NCBI RefSeq assembly: GCF_022014495.1
Contig: NZ_JAKLSQ010000009.1
Span: 118,487-182,486, forward strand
Direction of reading: 5' to 3'
DNA from: Sandaracinobacteroides sayramensis
GTDB taxonomy: Bacteria > Pseudomonadota > Alphaproteobacteria > Sphingomonadales > Sphingomonadaceae
DNA: 64,000 nt
Positions 35,449 to 45,223 of this stretch are shown in pieces. Made by a program: the position numbers and the translations under genes. Positions within the stretch are counted from its first letter, which is position 1. Each line of letters starts with the position of its first letter. The notes beneath the pieces were generated by a model. It saw only the letters and a program-made list of their open reading frames with translations. It was not told the DNA's origin and made no database searches.

Positions 35449-36713
35449 CGCCGGAGCTCGCCCGGCGCGGGCCGTGGATCGCGCTGGCCCTGCTGGCCGC
35501 GATGAACCTGATGAACTATTATGACCGGCTGCTGGTGGTCGTGGTGTCGCAGCCGCTGCGCGAGGAGTTCAGCCTGTCGGACACGCAATATGCGCTGCTG
35601 ACAGGCCCTGTCTTCGTGCTGGTCTATGCCATCGCCAGCATATTGTTCGGCCGGATGGCGGACAGCCATGCCCGCCGGCCGCTGATCGCCTTCGTCGTCG
35701 CCCTGTGGAGCCTGATGACCGCGCTATGCGGCTTCGCGAAGAGCTTTGCCCTGCTGGCCATCGCCCGCGCGGGCGTGGGCGTGGGCGAAGGCGGCGCCAA
35801 CCCGGCGGGCATGTCGCTGCTGAGCGACCATTTCCCGCCGCAGCAGCGGTCGCTGGCGCTGGCGCTGTTCCAGGTGGGGGGCAATATCGGCCTTCTGGCC
35901 AGCTTCATGGTGGCAAGCTGGATCGCCGCCACCTACGGCTGGCGCGCCGCTTTCTGGATCGCTGCCATTCCGGGGCTGATCCTGGCCGTGCTGATCTATC
36001 TCTTCATGCCGGATGCCCCGCGCGGCCAATATGACGGAGAGCAGCCCGAAGCCGCGCCGTTTTCACGTACCATCGCGCAGTTGTGGGAAAACCGCGCCTA
36101 TCGCTGGCTGTGCATCGCGGCCTCGTTCGGGGTGTTCAGCAGCCTGGGCATGCTGATCTGGCTGCCGCAATTCTTCATCCGCCTGCATGGCATGGGCCAG
36201 CGCGAGGTGGGCTTTCTGTTCGGCCCGGCCGCCAGTTTCGGGCTGATCGCGGGCATGCTGATCGGCGGCTGGCTGGGCAACCGGCTGGCTAAGCGGGGGC
36301 TTTCGGTTCCGGTGTGGATCTGCATCATCGCCAATCTGCTGCTGGTTCCGGTTCTGCTGCTGGTGCTGTGGAGCCCTTCCACCACCGTCGCGCTGGCCGC
36401 CTGTTTCGCCGCCATGGGGCTGGCCGTGGTCTATGCGCCGGCGTTTCAGGCCACGATGCAGAGCGTGTGTCTGCCGCGTCAGCGAGGAATGGCGAGCGCC
36501 TTCTCCAACGTGCTGAATGCGCTGATCGGGCAGGGTTTGATTCCGCTGTTCGTCGGCATGCTCAGCGACCGGCTGACGCCGGCCCATGGGACGGAAAGCC
36601 TGCGGCTGGCGCTGACGGCCTCCGTGGGCTTCACCCTTCTGTCGGGCCTGCTGTTCCTGCTGGCGCTGGGCCACAGCCGCCGCCTGTTCGCATGGCGCGC
36701 GCAGGCGGCGTGA
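35445..36713 (+). CDS. MFS transporter
   Basis: This 422-residue, twelve-segment transporter is related to the MFS at 15452-16732: both carry a YxDRLxMxVV-like motif near the start, a GRMADSHARRPL-type loop and a GVGEGGANPAG segment. The GTG start overlaps the SDR stop. As the last gene of its operon it may import the substrate or export a product. Specificity is unknown. Confidence 0.85.
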   Translation: MTPELARRGPWIALALLAAMNLMNYYDRLLVVVVSQPLREEFSLSDTQYALLTGPVFVLVYAIASILFGRMADSHARRPLIAFVVALWSLMTALCGFAKSFALLAIARAGVGVGEGGANPAGMSLLSDHFPPQQRSLALALFQVGGNIGLLASFMVASWIAATYGWRAAFWIAAIPGLILAVLIYLFMPDAPRGQYDGEQPEAAPFSRTIAQLWENRAYRWLCIAASFGVFSSLGMLIWLPQFFIRLHGMGQREVGFLFGPAASFGLIAGMLIGGWLGNRLAKRGLSVPVWICIIANLLLVPVLLLVLWSPSTTVALAACFAAMGLAVVYAPAFQATMQSVCLPRQRGMASAFSNVLNALIGQGLIPLFVGMLSDRLTPAHGTESLRLALTASVGFTLLSGLLFLLALGHSRRLFAWRAQAA

Positions 36714-36723
36714 AGCGCCGAAA

Positions 36724-37344
36724 TCAGGCCGCCAGCCGGCTTTCGTCGATCGCCAGCACCCGCTGCCAGGCGGGGCGCGCGGTGCAACGTGCCAGCCAGC
36801 CGGCGATCGCCGGGAAGGCCTTCATGTCGATGCGCGGCGCAATGCCGGCGATGGGGAAAGCCGCGTTGATGTCGCCTATGGTGAAATCCTCTCCGGCGAC
36901 ATAAGCGTTACCGGCCGCCAGATGCGTTTCCAGCGCACCCAGCGTTTCCTGCACACCCTGCAGGCAGGTGGCCACCAGCGTGGCATCGGGTGCCCCACCT
37001 GCTTCCCCGGCCCTGCGGATTTCGCGCACCATGACGGTGAAATGAAATTCCACCTCTGTGATCGCCCAACTCGTCCACTGGTCGATCCGGGCGCGCAGAC
37101 GGGGGGCCTCCGGCAACAGCGGACCGGGCTTCAGAGCCGCCAGATAGGCATTGATCGCCACCGATTCGGTCAGCACGAAATCGCCATCCACCAGCACCGG
37201 CACCTTGCCCATCGGGTTCAGCGCCAGAAAGGCCGGCGCGCGCTTGTCGGGCACGGCGAGCTGACGATAGGGCAGCCGAAGTTCCTCCAGTGTCCAAAGG
37301 CACCGCGCGACCCGCGAGGGCCTGGTTCCGTATATCGTCAGCAT
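36724..37344 (-). CDS. Glutathione S-transferase family protein
   Basis: The 206-residue protein has an N-terminal thioredoxin-like fold (MLTIYGTRPSRVARCLWTLE, NPMGKVPVLVDG, LTESVAINAYL) and a helical C-terminal domain ending around FPAIAGWLARCTARPAWQR, the usual GST layout. It is convergent with the MFS gene and divergent from the next ACAD. In catabolic clusters GSTs often isomerise or detoxify reactive ring-cleavage products; this role is inferred. Confidence 0.85.
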   Translation of the reverse strand: MLTIYGTRPSRVARCLWTLEELRLPYRQLAVPDKRAPAFLALNPMGKVPVLVDGDFVLTESVAINAYLAALKPGPLLPEAPRLRARIDQWTSWAITEVEFHFTVMVREIRRAGEAGGAPDATLVATCLQGVQETLGALETHLAAGNAYVAGEDFTIGDINAAFPIAGIAPRIDMKAFPAIAGWLARCTARPAWQRVLAIDESRLAA

Positions 37345-37375
37345 TCTCTTCTCCCTGCTTGACGGCTACTTAACA

Positions 37376-37398
37376 CGCTGGTTTAATATACGCCAGCG
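37376..37398. promoter_or_regulatory. Inverted repeat between GST and ACAD genes
   Basis: CGCTGG, an 11-bp AT-rich spacer (TTTAATATACG), then CCAGCG. It lies 26 bp upstream of the ACAD start and 32 bp upstream of the GST start, a natural position for a shared operator. Confidence 0.35.
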
Positions 37399-37423
37399 CA
37401 TAAACTTGGGCGAAGGGGAAGCC

Positions 37424-38602
37424 GTGCGCGGCAACATATTCGATAGCTGGCGCGGGCGCTCGCCCTATTATGGTGAAACACATGAGGCACTGGCTGCCAG
37501 CGTGCGCACCTTCATCGCGCGCGAAGCGCTGCCCTTCGTCGACCGGTGGGAAGATGATGGCGTCGTGCCGCGCGAATTCCACCGCAAGGCTGGCGAGGCC
37601 GGTCTTCTGGGCCTCGGCTTCCCGGAGGAATTTGGCGGCACGTCCATTGGCATAGACAGTTTCCACAAGCTGGTTCTCGTGGATGAAACGGCGCGCAGCG
37701 GCTCGGGCGGCGTGCAATCCGGCCTGTTCACCCATGCCGTCAGCATGCCGCTGCTGATCGAGCATGGCGATCCCGCACTCGCGCGCGAAGTCGCGCCGCG
37801 GATTCTTTCCGGCGACAGGATCCTGGCGATCGCCGTGACCGAGCCTTCGGGCGGTTCGGATGTGGCGGCCCTGAAGACGCGGGCACGCCGGGAGGGCGAC
37901 GACTTCATCGTCGACGGCTCCAAGACCTTCATCAGCAATGGCATGCGCGCCGATTACTTCGTCACCGCCGTCCGCACCGGTGGGGACGGCATGGGCGGGA
38001 TATCGATGCTGCTGATCCCGGCGGAAAGCAGCGGCCTCACGCGCACGCCGTTGCGCAAGATGGGCTGGCATTCCGGCGATACCGCAACGCTGCATTTCGA
38101 TGGCGTGCGCGTACCGGCCCGGCATCTGCTGGGAGAGGAGAACAAAGGTTTCCGGCCGATCCTGCGGAACTTCAACTGGGAGCGGCTACAGGCCGCGCAG
38201 CAATGCGCATCCTTCGCCCGCATCGCCCATGAGGAGGCGATCGAATGGGCGGGCCAGCGCATCACCTTCGGGCAGAAGCTGGGCTCTCACCCCGTCATCC
38301 GTTCGAAGCTCGCGGATATGCAGCGGCAGATCGATGCGACGCAGGCGTGGATCGACCTCTGCGCCTGGCAATATGACCATACGCTCGAAACGGCGGCGGA
38401 TCTGGCGCTGCTGAAGGTGCAGGCGACCCGCATGTTCGAACAGGTGCTGCGGGAAGCGGCGCAGGTCCTGGGCGGCGCCAGCTTCGTGCGGGGTACACTT
38501 ACCGAGCGCATCTATCGCGAAGTCCGCGTCGTCGCCATCGGCGGCGGATCGGAAGAGATACTGCTCGATCTGGCGGGCCGGCAGCTCGGCTTCGGCACTT
38601 GA
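37424..38602 (+). CDS. Acyl-CoA dehydrogenase (helix-G-glutamate type)
   Basis: This 392-residue ACAD has AVTEPSGGSDVAALKTRARR. The usual Glu-Tyr-Pro base region is replaced by GGASFVRGTLTERIYRE. A Glu occurs in NFNWERLQAAQQ, corresponding by position to the helix-G base of isovaleryl- and long-chain-type ACADs, which suggests a branched or bulky substrate. GTG 37424 follows AAGGGGA and is preferred to an in-frame TTG at 37406. It begins a two-ACAD plus nitroreductase operon. Confidence 0.88.
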   Translation: MRGNIFDSWRGRSPYYGETHEALAASVRTFIAREALPFVDRWEDDGVVPREFHRKAGEAGLLGLGFPEEFGGTSIGIDSFHKLVLVDETARSGSGGVQSGLFTHAVSMPLLIEHGDPALAREVAPRILSGDRILAIAVTEPSGGSDVAALKTRARREGDDFIVDGSKTFISNGMRADYFVTAVRTGGDGMGGISMLLIPAESSGLTRTPLRKMGWHSGDTATLHFDGVRVPARHLLGEENKGFRPILRNFNWERLQAAQQCASFARIAHEEAIEWAGQRITFGQKLGSHPVIRSKLADMQRQIDATQAWIDLCAWQYDHTLETAADLALLKVQATRMFEQVLREAAQVLGGASFVRGTLTERIYREVRVVAIGGGSEEILLDLAGRQLGFGT

Positions 38603-38617
38603 AAAAAGGGAGGAACC

Positions 38618-39766
38618 ATGTACCAGACGAACGAATCGCTATGGACGGACGAGCATCGCATCTTCCGCCAGACCGTGCGCAGCTTCCTGGCGGCGGAGGT
38701 CGAGCCGCATATCGACGAGTGGGCCGAGCAGCACGCCGTCCCCCGCGGCTTCTGGCGCAAGGCGGCAGAGGCGGGTCTGCTGGGGGTCGATGTTCCGGAG
38801 GAATATGGCGGCCCCGGCGGCGATTTCCTGCACCGCCTGGTGATCGCCGAAGAGATTGGATACAGTCCGGCCGGCGCGGTGATGGCGCCATCGCTGATCG
38901 CCGATGGCACCTGCGAGATCCTCTATCGTTCCGCCAATGAGGAACAGCGACGGAAATATCTGCCGGCGATGGTGCGTGGAGAGCTGCTGTTCGGCCTCGC
39001 CATCACCGAGCCCGACAGCGGCAGCGATGTTTCCGCCACGCGCACCGTCGCGCAGCGCGAGGGCGACGAATATGTGATCACCGGCGCCAAGACCTATATC
39101 TCGCAGGCGTCGGTCGCCGATGCGTTCATGGTGGTGGCGCGAACCGGCGAGGCGCCCGGCGCCAAGGGGCTTTCGATGATCGTGGTGGAGGCCGACCGCC
39201 CCGGCTTCCGGCGCGGCCGCGCGCTGAAGAAGATGGGTGTCGTCGCCTCCAACACCGGGGAAATCGCCTTCGACGAGGTGCGCGTGCCCGTTTCGAACCT
39301 GCTGGGTGAGGAGGGGCGCGGCATGGCGCTGTGCCTGGGCGGGGTGAATATGGATCGCATCACCTGGCCGCTGATCGCCCACGCCGCCTCGACGCGGGCG
39401 CTGGAGGAGACGATCGCCTTCGTGAAGAATCGCAAGGCGTTCGGCCAGACCATCTTCGATTTCCAGAATACCCAGTTCAGGCTGGCCGAGATGAAGACCG
39501 AGCTTGCCGTGGGCCGCGCCTTCCTCGACGATGTGATCCGCGATTATCAGGCGAACGGCCAGCTCGACACGCTGAAATGCGCGATGGCCAAGATGTGGCT
39601 GCCGGAAATGGAAGCGCGGATCATGGATATGTGCGTGCAGTTGCATGGGGGCGCCGGCTATATGGAAGAGTATCCGATCTCGCGCTTCTACACCGCTGCG
39701 CGGCTGCATCGTATCTTCGCCGGCACGGCGGAGATCATGCGCCTGATCGTTTCGCGTTCGCTGTGA
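38618..39766 (+). CDS. Acyl-CoA dehydrogenase
   Basis: The 382-residue ACAD has GLAITEPDSGSDVSATRTVA and HGGAGYMEEYPISRFY, with the canonical catalytic Glu. It is closely similar to the ACAD at 43170-44321 (shared EEYGGPGGDF and KNRKAFGQ), suggesting duplication within the island. GGGAGGAACC before ATG 38618 is a strong ribosome-binding site. Confidence 0.92.
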   Translation: MYQTNESLWTDEHRIFRQTVRSFLAAEVEPHIDEWAEQHAVPRGFWRKAAEAGLLGVDVPEEYGGPGGDFLHRLVIAEEIGYSPAGAVMAPSLIADGTCEILYRSANEEQRRKYLPAMVRGELLFGLAITEPDSGSDVSATRTVAQREGDEYVITGAKTYISQASVADAFMVVARTGEAPGAKGLSMIVVEADRPGFRRGRALKKMGVVASNTGEIAFDEVRVPVSNLLGEEGRGMALCLGGVNMDRITWPLIAHAASTRALEETIAFVKNRKAFGQTIFDFQNTQFRLAEMKTELAVGRAFLDDVIRDYQANGQLDTLKCAMAKMWLPEMEARIMDMCVQLHGGAGYMEEYPISRFYTAARLHRIFAGTAEIMRLIVSRSL

Positions 39767-39782
39767 TGACGGGGATGAGCGG

Positions 39783-40454
39783 ATGAACGTCTCCGAAGCG
39801 GTCGCCTCCCGCCGGTCGATACGGCGGTTCCTGCCGCGCCCCGTGGATCGCTGCATCATCGAGCGCGTGCTGGAAAAGGCCCGCTACGCGCCGTCGGGCG
39901 GCAATCTGCAACCGTGGAATGCCCATGTCGTGGGCGACGACGCTCTCGCCCGCCTGTGCGATGCTGTCGCCAGGATGATACCGCAGGGGCGCTCGGGTCA
40001 CAGCCCGGAATATGCCATCTATCCGCCCGAACTGGAGGGTCGCTACGCCGAGAGCCGCCAGCAGGTGGGCGAAGCCATGTACAACGCCCTTGGCGTGCCG
40101 CGCGAGGACAAGGCCGGGCGACTGGCGCAGTTCGCGCATAATTACCACGCCTTTGGCGCCCCGCTGCTGATGCTGGTGCACACGCCCCGCTATATGGGGC
40201 CGCCACAATGGGCCGACATGGGCATGTGGCTGCAGACGGTGATGCTTCTGCTGCGCGAGGAAGGACTGGACAGTTGCGCGCAGGAGGCATGGGCCGTCTA
40301 TCAGCAGCAGATTCGCGACCATGTCGCCATTCCCGCCGATCATATCCTCTTTTGCGGCATGTCGATCGGCTATCGCGACGCCGCCGCGCCGGTAAACGGC
40401 TTCGAGGGAATGCGCGTCCCGCTCGCGGCCTGCATCACCTTCGCCGGGCTTTAG
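39783..40454 (+). CDS. Nitroreductase family flavoprotein
   Basis: The 223-residue FMN-binding protein has SRRSIRRFLPRPVD at the N-terminus, YAPSGGNLQPW and a C-terminal glycine-rich segment, typical of NfsB/NfnB-like enzymes. No nitro compound need be involved: the family also includes enone reductases and flavin oxidoreductases. It lies 16 bp after the ACAD in the same operon, which suits reduction of an unsaturated or quinoid CoA intermediate. Confidence 0.85.
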   Translation: MNVSEAVASRRSIRRFLPRPVDRCIIERVLEKARYAPSGGNLQPWNAHVVGDDALARLCDAVARMIPQGRSGHSPEYAIYPPELEGRYAESRQQVGEAMYNALGVPREDKAGRLAQFAHNYHAFGAPLLMLVHTPRYMGPPQWADMGMWLQTVMLLLREEGLDSCAQEAWAVYQQQIRDHVAIPADHILFCGMSIGYRDAAAPVNGFEGMRVPLAACITFAGL

Positions 40455-40501
40455 CGCGGTTTCAGCCCCTGCCGCACCGGCCAGGGCTGAAACCTGCTAA
40501 A
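40450..40501. terminator. Bidirectional terminator
   Basis: GGTTTCAGCCC (40458-40468) pairs with GGGCTGAAACC (40484-40494). Outer arms TTTAGC and GCTAAA extend the stem into both flanking stop codons. It separates the convergent nitroreductase and etfA genes. Confidence 0.75.
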
Positions 40502-41426
40502 GTTTGGCGGTCAGTTCCGGCACGACCTGAAACAGATCGCCGACAAGCCCGATATCCGCGACCTGAAAGATCGGCGCATCGGCATCCTTGTTGATGGCGA
40601 TGATGGTCTTGCTGTCCTTCATGCCGGCGAGATGCTGTATGGCGCCCGAAATGCCCACCGCCAGATAGATTTCGGGCGCGACGATCTTGCCCGTCTGCCC
40701 GACCTGATAGTCGTTCGGCACATAGCCGGCATCCACAGCCGCCCGGCTGGCGCCCACGGCAGCGCCCAGCTTGTCGGCGAGCGGGAAGAGATGTTGCGCG
40801 AAGGTCTCGCTGTCTTTCAACGCGCGCCCGCCGGCAACGATCATCTTCGCCGATGTCAATTCAGGCCGCTCCTGCCGCACGATAACGGCGGATACGAAGG
40901 CCGAAACCCCGCGGTCGCCGGTGGACGCAACAGTCTCGATTGCGGCAGAGCCGCCTTCGCGCGCCGCCTTGTCGAAAGCGGTGCCGCGCACGGTAACGAC
41001 CTTTTTCGCATCCCTGGAACGCACGGTGGCGACGGCGTTTCCAGCATAGATGGGGCGGGTGAAGCTGCCATCCTCCTCCACCGAAAGAATATCGCTGATC
41101 TGCATCACATCCAGCAAGGCCGCGACACGCGGGGCGATGTTCTTGCCATTGCTGGTGGCCGGCGCCACGAAAACATCATGGCCAGCCATCAACTGCACGA
41201 TCAGCGGTGCTACATTCTCCGCCAGCGCATGTGCATAGGCGACATCATCGGCGACATGCACCTTTTGCACGCCCGCGATCGCGGCGGCCTGCGTAGCGAC
41301 AGCGCCGACATCATAGCCGACGACCAGCAAATGCACCTCCCCGATCCGGGCCGCAGCCGTCACGGACGAAAGCGTGGCGTCCTTGATGCCGCCATCCTCA
41401 TGCTCAACCCACAGCAGCGTCTTCAT
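40497..41426 (-). CDS. etfA: Electron transfer flavoprotein alpha subunit
   Basis: The 309-residue protein has the FAD-binding C-terminal domain with [30 protein letters not shown] and [20 protein letters not shown], diagnostic of ETF alpha. With EtfB it accepts electrons from the acyl-CoA dehydrogenases of this island and hands them to an ETF:quinone oxidoreductase encoded elsewhere. It overlaps etfB by four bases. A copy dedicated to the cluster fits the large number of ACADs. Confidence 0.95.
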   Translation of the reverse strand: MKTLLWVEHEDGGIKDATLSSVTAAARIGEVHLLVVGYDVGAVATQAAAIAGVQKVHVADDVAYAHALAENVAPLIVQLMAGHDVFVAPATSNGKNIAPRVAALLDVMQISDILSVEEDGSFTRPIYAGNAVATVRSRDAKKVVTVRGTAFDKAAREGGSAAIETVASTGDRGVSAFVSAVIVRQERPELTSAKMIVAGGRALKDSETFAQHLFPLADKLGAAVGASRAAVDAGYVPNDYQVGQTGKIVAPEIYLAVGISGAIQHLAGMKDSKTIIAINKDADAPIFQVADIGLVGDLFQVVPELTAKL

Positions 41427-42172
41427 GCGGCTACTCCCAGCGATTTCAGTTTTGCGACTAGCTCATCGACGTCGGCAACCTTCACGCCGGCAACCCGCTT
41501 CGCCGGTTCCGTCACCTTCAGCGTTTCCAGCCGGGGCGTCACATCCACCCCGAAATCGGCGACGGCGCGCGTCGCCAGCGGCTTGGACTTCGCCTTCATG
41601 ATGTTGGGGAGGCTCGCATAACGCGGCTCGTTCAGGCGAAGGTCTGTGGTGACGATGGCCGGCAGGTCCAGCTTCAGCGTTTCCAGCCCGCCATCCACTT
41701 CCCTTGTCACGGTCACGCTATCGGCCGCCACCTCCAGCTTCGACGCGAAGGTCGCTTGCGGCAGGTCCAGCAACGCCGCCAGCATCTGGCCGGTCTGGTT
41801 GCTGTCGTCGTCGATCGCCTGCTTGCCCAGGATCATCAACCCGGCCTGTTCCTCGGCCTGCACGGCCGCAAGCAGCTTGGCAACCGCCAGCGGCTCCACC
41901 TCGGCATCGCTTTCGATCAGTATCGCCCGGTCTGCCCCCATCGCGAGCGCCGTGCGCAAAACCTCCTGCGCCTTCGCGGAACCGATGGAGACCGCGACCA
42001 CTTCGGTCGCCACGCCCTTTTCCTTCAGCCGCACCGCCTCCTCGACGGCGATCTCATCGAAGGGGTTCATGCTCATTTTCACATTGGCGAGATCCACGCC
42101 GGAACCGTCCGCGCGCACGCGCGGCTTCACATTATAGTCGATCACCCGCTTCACGGGCACAAGGATCTTCAT
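41423..42172 (-). CDS. etfB: Electron transfer flavoprotein beta subunit
   Basis: The 249-residue AMP-binding subunit begins [20 protein letters not shown] and contains [31 protein letters not shown] and the [13 protein letters not shown] segment, all standard for ETF beta. It is the first gene of the two-gene etf operon, with about 180 bp upstream to the divergent phosphatase-like gene. Confidence 0.95.
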   Translation of the reverse strand: MKILVPVKRVIDYNVKPRVRADGSGVDLANVKMSMNPFDEIAVEEAVRLKEKGVATEVVAVSIGSAKAQEVLRTALAMGADRAILIESDAEVEPLAVAKLLAAVQAEEQAGLMILGKQAIDDDSNQTGQMLAALLDLPQATFASKLEVAADSVTVTREVDGGLETLKLDLPAIVTTDLRLNEPRYASLPNIMKAKSKPLATRAVADFGVDVTPRLETLKVTEPAKRVAGVKVADVDELVAKLKSLGVAA

Positions 42173-42353
42173 ATGCTTGTCCTTCGTTCCTGTACGGGCA
42201 CCGTTGCGCTTGCCAGCGAAGAACCGCAGGCCGGCGTTGCAAAGACATAGCCCAATTGAAATCGGAGGTTTCCCTTGCCCCGCTTTTTGATTTGCTAGAT
42301 TATGATATGCTTACGATCAATAGGAATTTTACGCAAGGCGAAGTGATATCGAT

Positions 42354-43139
42354 ATGGAAGATCGAGTGGGCGACAACCGAGAAGTCGCTGTCATAAGCCA
42401 AAGGCACAATCTGCGGGACTATGGCGGCCTGTCCACATCGACGGGCGCGCGCCTCGTATCCGGGCGGCTGTTCCGGTCCGGCGAACTGGATCATTGCCTG
42501 CCGGCAGACGAAGACATGTTGCAGCGGCTGCATGTCGGCACGGTGATCGACCTCCGCAGCCCGGTGGAATTTCCCCCATCTCCTCCGCCCTTCCTTTCCG
42601 GCTTCAGTGGCAGATTGTTGCGGACGGAGGCGGCGCAAGGCGCCATTCCGCACCTGATGGGGCGGTATGCCGGCCTGGCCAATGCACAGGAAATGGCGGC
42701 GGGGATGGCGGATACCTATCGCACCCTGCCCTTCCTTCCCCGTTTCCGCGATGCGCTCCGTCTCTATTTCGAGGGGCTGGCGCAGGAACATGCCGGCTCT
42801 CTCGTCCATTGCTTCGCGGGCAAGGATCGCACCGGGCTTTGCGTCGCCCTTTTCCATCGCGCGATGGGCGTGCACGAGGACGACATGATGGCGGACTATC
42901 TGCTGACCAACGAGATGGGAGAGGCACGGATGCAATTATGCATCGACGGCATGCTGCCCCGACTGGCATTCGACATTCCGCTGGACCATCTGCGCGTGCT
43001 GTTTTCGGTGCAGCCGGCTTATCTTCATGCTGCGCTGGAACAGATAGTGGAACGCCATGGCGACGTTCCCGCCTATCTCCGAGACGTTGGAATCGGCTCC
43101 GATACGATCAAGGCCATATCCTTGAACTATCTCCGCTAG
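42354..43139 (+). CDS. Tyrosine-protein phosphatase-like protein (cytoplasmic)
   Basis: This 261-residue relative of the protein at 10214-11104 lacks its signal peptide. The signature is RHNLRDYGGLSTSTG, GRLFRSGEL, then the P-loop HCFAGKDRTG with Cys153. Members of this group act on phosphotyrosine, phosphoinositides or small phosphates. In a cluster with possible CoA-ester kinases, a phospho-intermediate phosphatase is conceivable but unsupported by direct evidence. It is monocistronic and convergent with an ACAD. Confidence 0.82.
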   Translation: MEDRVGDNREVAVISQRHNLRDYGGLSTSTGARLVSGRLFRSGELDHCLPADEDMLQRLHVGTVIDLRSPVEFPPSPPPFLSGFSGRLLRTEAAQGAIPHLMGRYAGLANAQEMAAGMADTYRTLPFLPRFRDALRLYFEGLAQEHAGSLVHCFAGKDRTGLCVALFHRAMGVHEDDMMADYLLTNEMGEARMQLCIDGMLPRLAFDIPLDHLRVLFSVQPAYLHAALEQIVERHGDVPAYLRDVGIGSDTIKAISLNYLR

Positions 43140-43169
43140 GATGAACCTCGGTGGGCGTCCGCTGCCCGT

Positions 43170-44321
43170 CTACAATGCGCGGCCGATCTGCAGGCGCATG
43201 ATTTCCGCCGTGCCGGCGAAGATGCGATGCAGCCGCGCAGCCGTGAACAGCCGGGAGACAGGATATTCATCCATATAACCGGCACCGCCATGCAGCTGCA
43301 CGCACTGGTCGACGATCCGGCCTTCCATTTCCGGCAGCCACAGCTTCGCGATCGTCGCTTCCATCATATCGACCTCTCCCTGCCGGATGAAGGTGCGCAG
43401 ACAGCGATCGATATAGGCCTGCCCTACCGCAAGCTCCGCCGCCATGTCGGCCAGTCTGAACCGGGTATTCTGGAAATCGAAGACGCTCTGCCCGAACGCC
43501 TTGCGATCCTTCACAAACTCTACAGTCAGGTCAAAGGCTCGAGTCGCCGCCGCATGGGAAATGATGCTCCACATCAGCCGGTCGCGGTTCAGGCTTTTCA
43601 CCAGCACCTTGAAGCCGCCGTTCAGCGGGCCGAACAGATTTTCCGCCGGTACGCGGATATTGTCGAAGAACAGCTCGCCGTTGCTGGAGGCGTGACACCC
43701 CATCTTCTTCAGTACCCGGCCGATGCGCAGGCCGGGGGCGTCGCGCTCGATCAGAAAAACGGAAATGCCGCGCGAACCCGCATCCGGGTCGGTCTTGCAG
43801 GCGACGAGAAACAGATCGGCGTCGGCGATTCCCGAGATGTAGGTTTTCGCGCCGTTGATCACATAATGGTCGCCATTCCTGACGGCGGTGGTGCGAATGG
43901 AGGAGAGGTCGCTACCGGAATCCGGCTCGGTCACGGTGAAGGCCAACAGGCATTCGCCCTTCACCATCTTCGGCAGCCATTGCTTCTTCTGCGCCTCGGT
44001 GCCGAAATCCATCAGTTGCTCGCACATCTGGTCTCGCTGGAAGGCAGGACCGATGCTGGCGCTGGAAATGGCATAGCCCATCTCCTGCGTCATCACCACG
44101 CGATCGAGGAAGTCACCACCGGGGCCGCCATATTCCTCGGGCACGCCGATGCCCAATATCCCGAGGTCGCCCGCCTTGCGCCAGAAAGAGCGCGGTATGG
44201 CATGCGCCTCATCCCAGGCCTCCAGATATGGGTCGGCCTCTGTCTCGAAGAAATGGCGGACGGTCTTGCGGAAGATGCCATGGGATTCGGTGAAGATATC
44301 CGGATCGATCGTCAGCGGCAC
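43170..44321 (-). CDS. Acyl-CoA dehydrogenase
   Basis: The 383-residue ACAD has AFTVTEPDSGSDLSSIRTTA and HGGAGYMDEYPVSRLF with the catalytic Glu. GTG 44321 is the likely start: GGGAGAAGG precedes it and it gives the normal family length, whereas longer starts read through the promoter region. It diverges from the enoyl-CoA hydratase at 44407. Confidence 0.9.
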   Translation of the reverse strand: MPLTIDPDIFTESHGIFRKTVRHFFETEADPYLEAWDEAHAIPRSFWRKAGDLGILGIGVPEEYGGPGGDFLDRVVMTQEMGYAISSASIGPAFQRDQMCEQLMDFGTEAQKKQWLPKMVKGECLLAFTVTEPDSGSDLSSIRTTAVRNGDHYVINGAKTYISGIADADLFLVACKTDPDAGSRGISVFLIERDAPGLRIGRVLKKMGCHASSNGELFFDNIRVPAENLFGPLNGGFKVLVKSLNRDRLMWSIISHAAATRAFDLTVEFVKDRKAFGQSVFDFQNTRFRLADMAAELAVGQAYIDRCLRTFIRQGEVDMMEATIAKLWLPEMEGRIVDQCVQLHGGAGYMDEYPVSRLFTAARLHRIFAGTAEIMRLQIGRAL

Positions 44322-44406
44322 GTCGGCCTTCTCCCCATCTTGTTCGCTTATTGACAATATGCTTGATAACCAGACTGATCGATCTTTGCAAACGGAGAGA
44401 GCGGGC

Positions 44407-45219
44407 ATGAACGACAGGGCGGACGAACGGGTGAAGCTGTCGCGCGAAGGCGGCATCGCCACCATCCTGCTGGATCGCGCGGACCGTATGAATGCGATCG
44501 ACGATGCGATGACCCTGCGGCTGATCGCGATCTTTTCGGCACTGGCCGAGGATCGGGAAACCCGTGCCGTGGTGATTCAGGGCGAGGGGCGGAATTTTTC
44601 GACCGGCGGCGATATCGGCAACATCGCGGAATGGCTCTCGCCCGATCCGCAGTCCCGGCACGATCGCTTCACCGCTGCCGTCACCAACCTGTCGAAGCCG
44701 CTGGCGCTGGCGCTGGAAAACGTGCCGCAGCCGCTCATCGTCGCTGTGCGCGGGCACGCCATCGGCGTCGCCTTGCAGATCGTCATCATGGCCGATCTGG
44801 TCGTCGCATCCGAAAGCGCACGCTTCACCTTGCCGCAACTCGATCTGGCGCACACGCCAGACCATGGCGAAAGCTGGGCTCTGCCACGCAAGATCGGCCT
44901 TTCCCGCTCGCTGCAGATGGCGCTGATGGCCGAACGGATCGATGCGGTCACGGCCGAACGCTTCGGGCTGGTGAACTGGGTGGTGCCCGATCCCGAACTG
45001 GAGGCGCGGACGACAGCCGTCGCCACCCGCATCGCCGGTAGCCCGGTGGTCGCGACACGGGGCGTCAAGGCCCTGCTGCATGGCGCGACAGGCCTGTCTC
45101 TGGCGCAGGCGCTGGACCGTGAGATCGCGATGCTGGGGCAGGTGGTGAAAGAAGCCGATTTCGTCGAAGCGATAACCGCCTTCACGGAAAAGCGTCCCCC
45201 GAGCTTCGGGGGACGCTGA
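44407..45219 (+). CDS. Enoyl-CoA hydratase/isomerase family protein
   Basis: The 270-residue crotonase-fold protein has IATILLDRADRMNAIDDAM, GRNFSTGGDIGN for the oxyanion hole, and VRGHAIGVALQIVIMADLVV. The last segment replaces the common GGG by GVA, as in some isomerase-like members, and both catalytic Glu residues are not evident. ATG 44407 follows GGAGAGAG. Its last codons form a stable hairpin (see terminator). Confidence 0.83.
   Translation: MNDRADERVKLSREGGIATILLDRADRMNAIDDAMTLRLIAIFSALAEDRETRAVVIQGEGRNFSTGGDIGNIAEWLSPDPQSRHDRFTAAVTNLSKPLALALENVPQPLIVAVRGHAIGVALQIVIMADLVVASESARFTLPQLDLAHTPDHGESWALPRKIGLSRSLQMALMAERIDAVTAERFGLVNWVVPDPELEARTTAVATRIAGSPVVATRGVKALLHGATGLSLAQALDREIAMLGQVVKEADFVEAITAFTEKRPPSFGGR
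45192..45216 (+). terminator. Terminator hairpin inside the last codons of a hydratase gene
   Basis: GCGTCCCCCGA, loop GCT, TCGGGGGACGC: an 11-bp perfect stem that encodes the C-terminal RPPSFGGR and ends three bases before the gene's end. It sits between convergent genes only four bases apart. Confidence 0.6.
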
Positions 45220-45223
45220 TCCG

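Noticed and set aside
33162-35669. 835-codon minus-strand frame across the MaoC/SDR genes
   Set aside because: It covers several real genes in antisense and shows no family motif.
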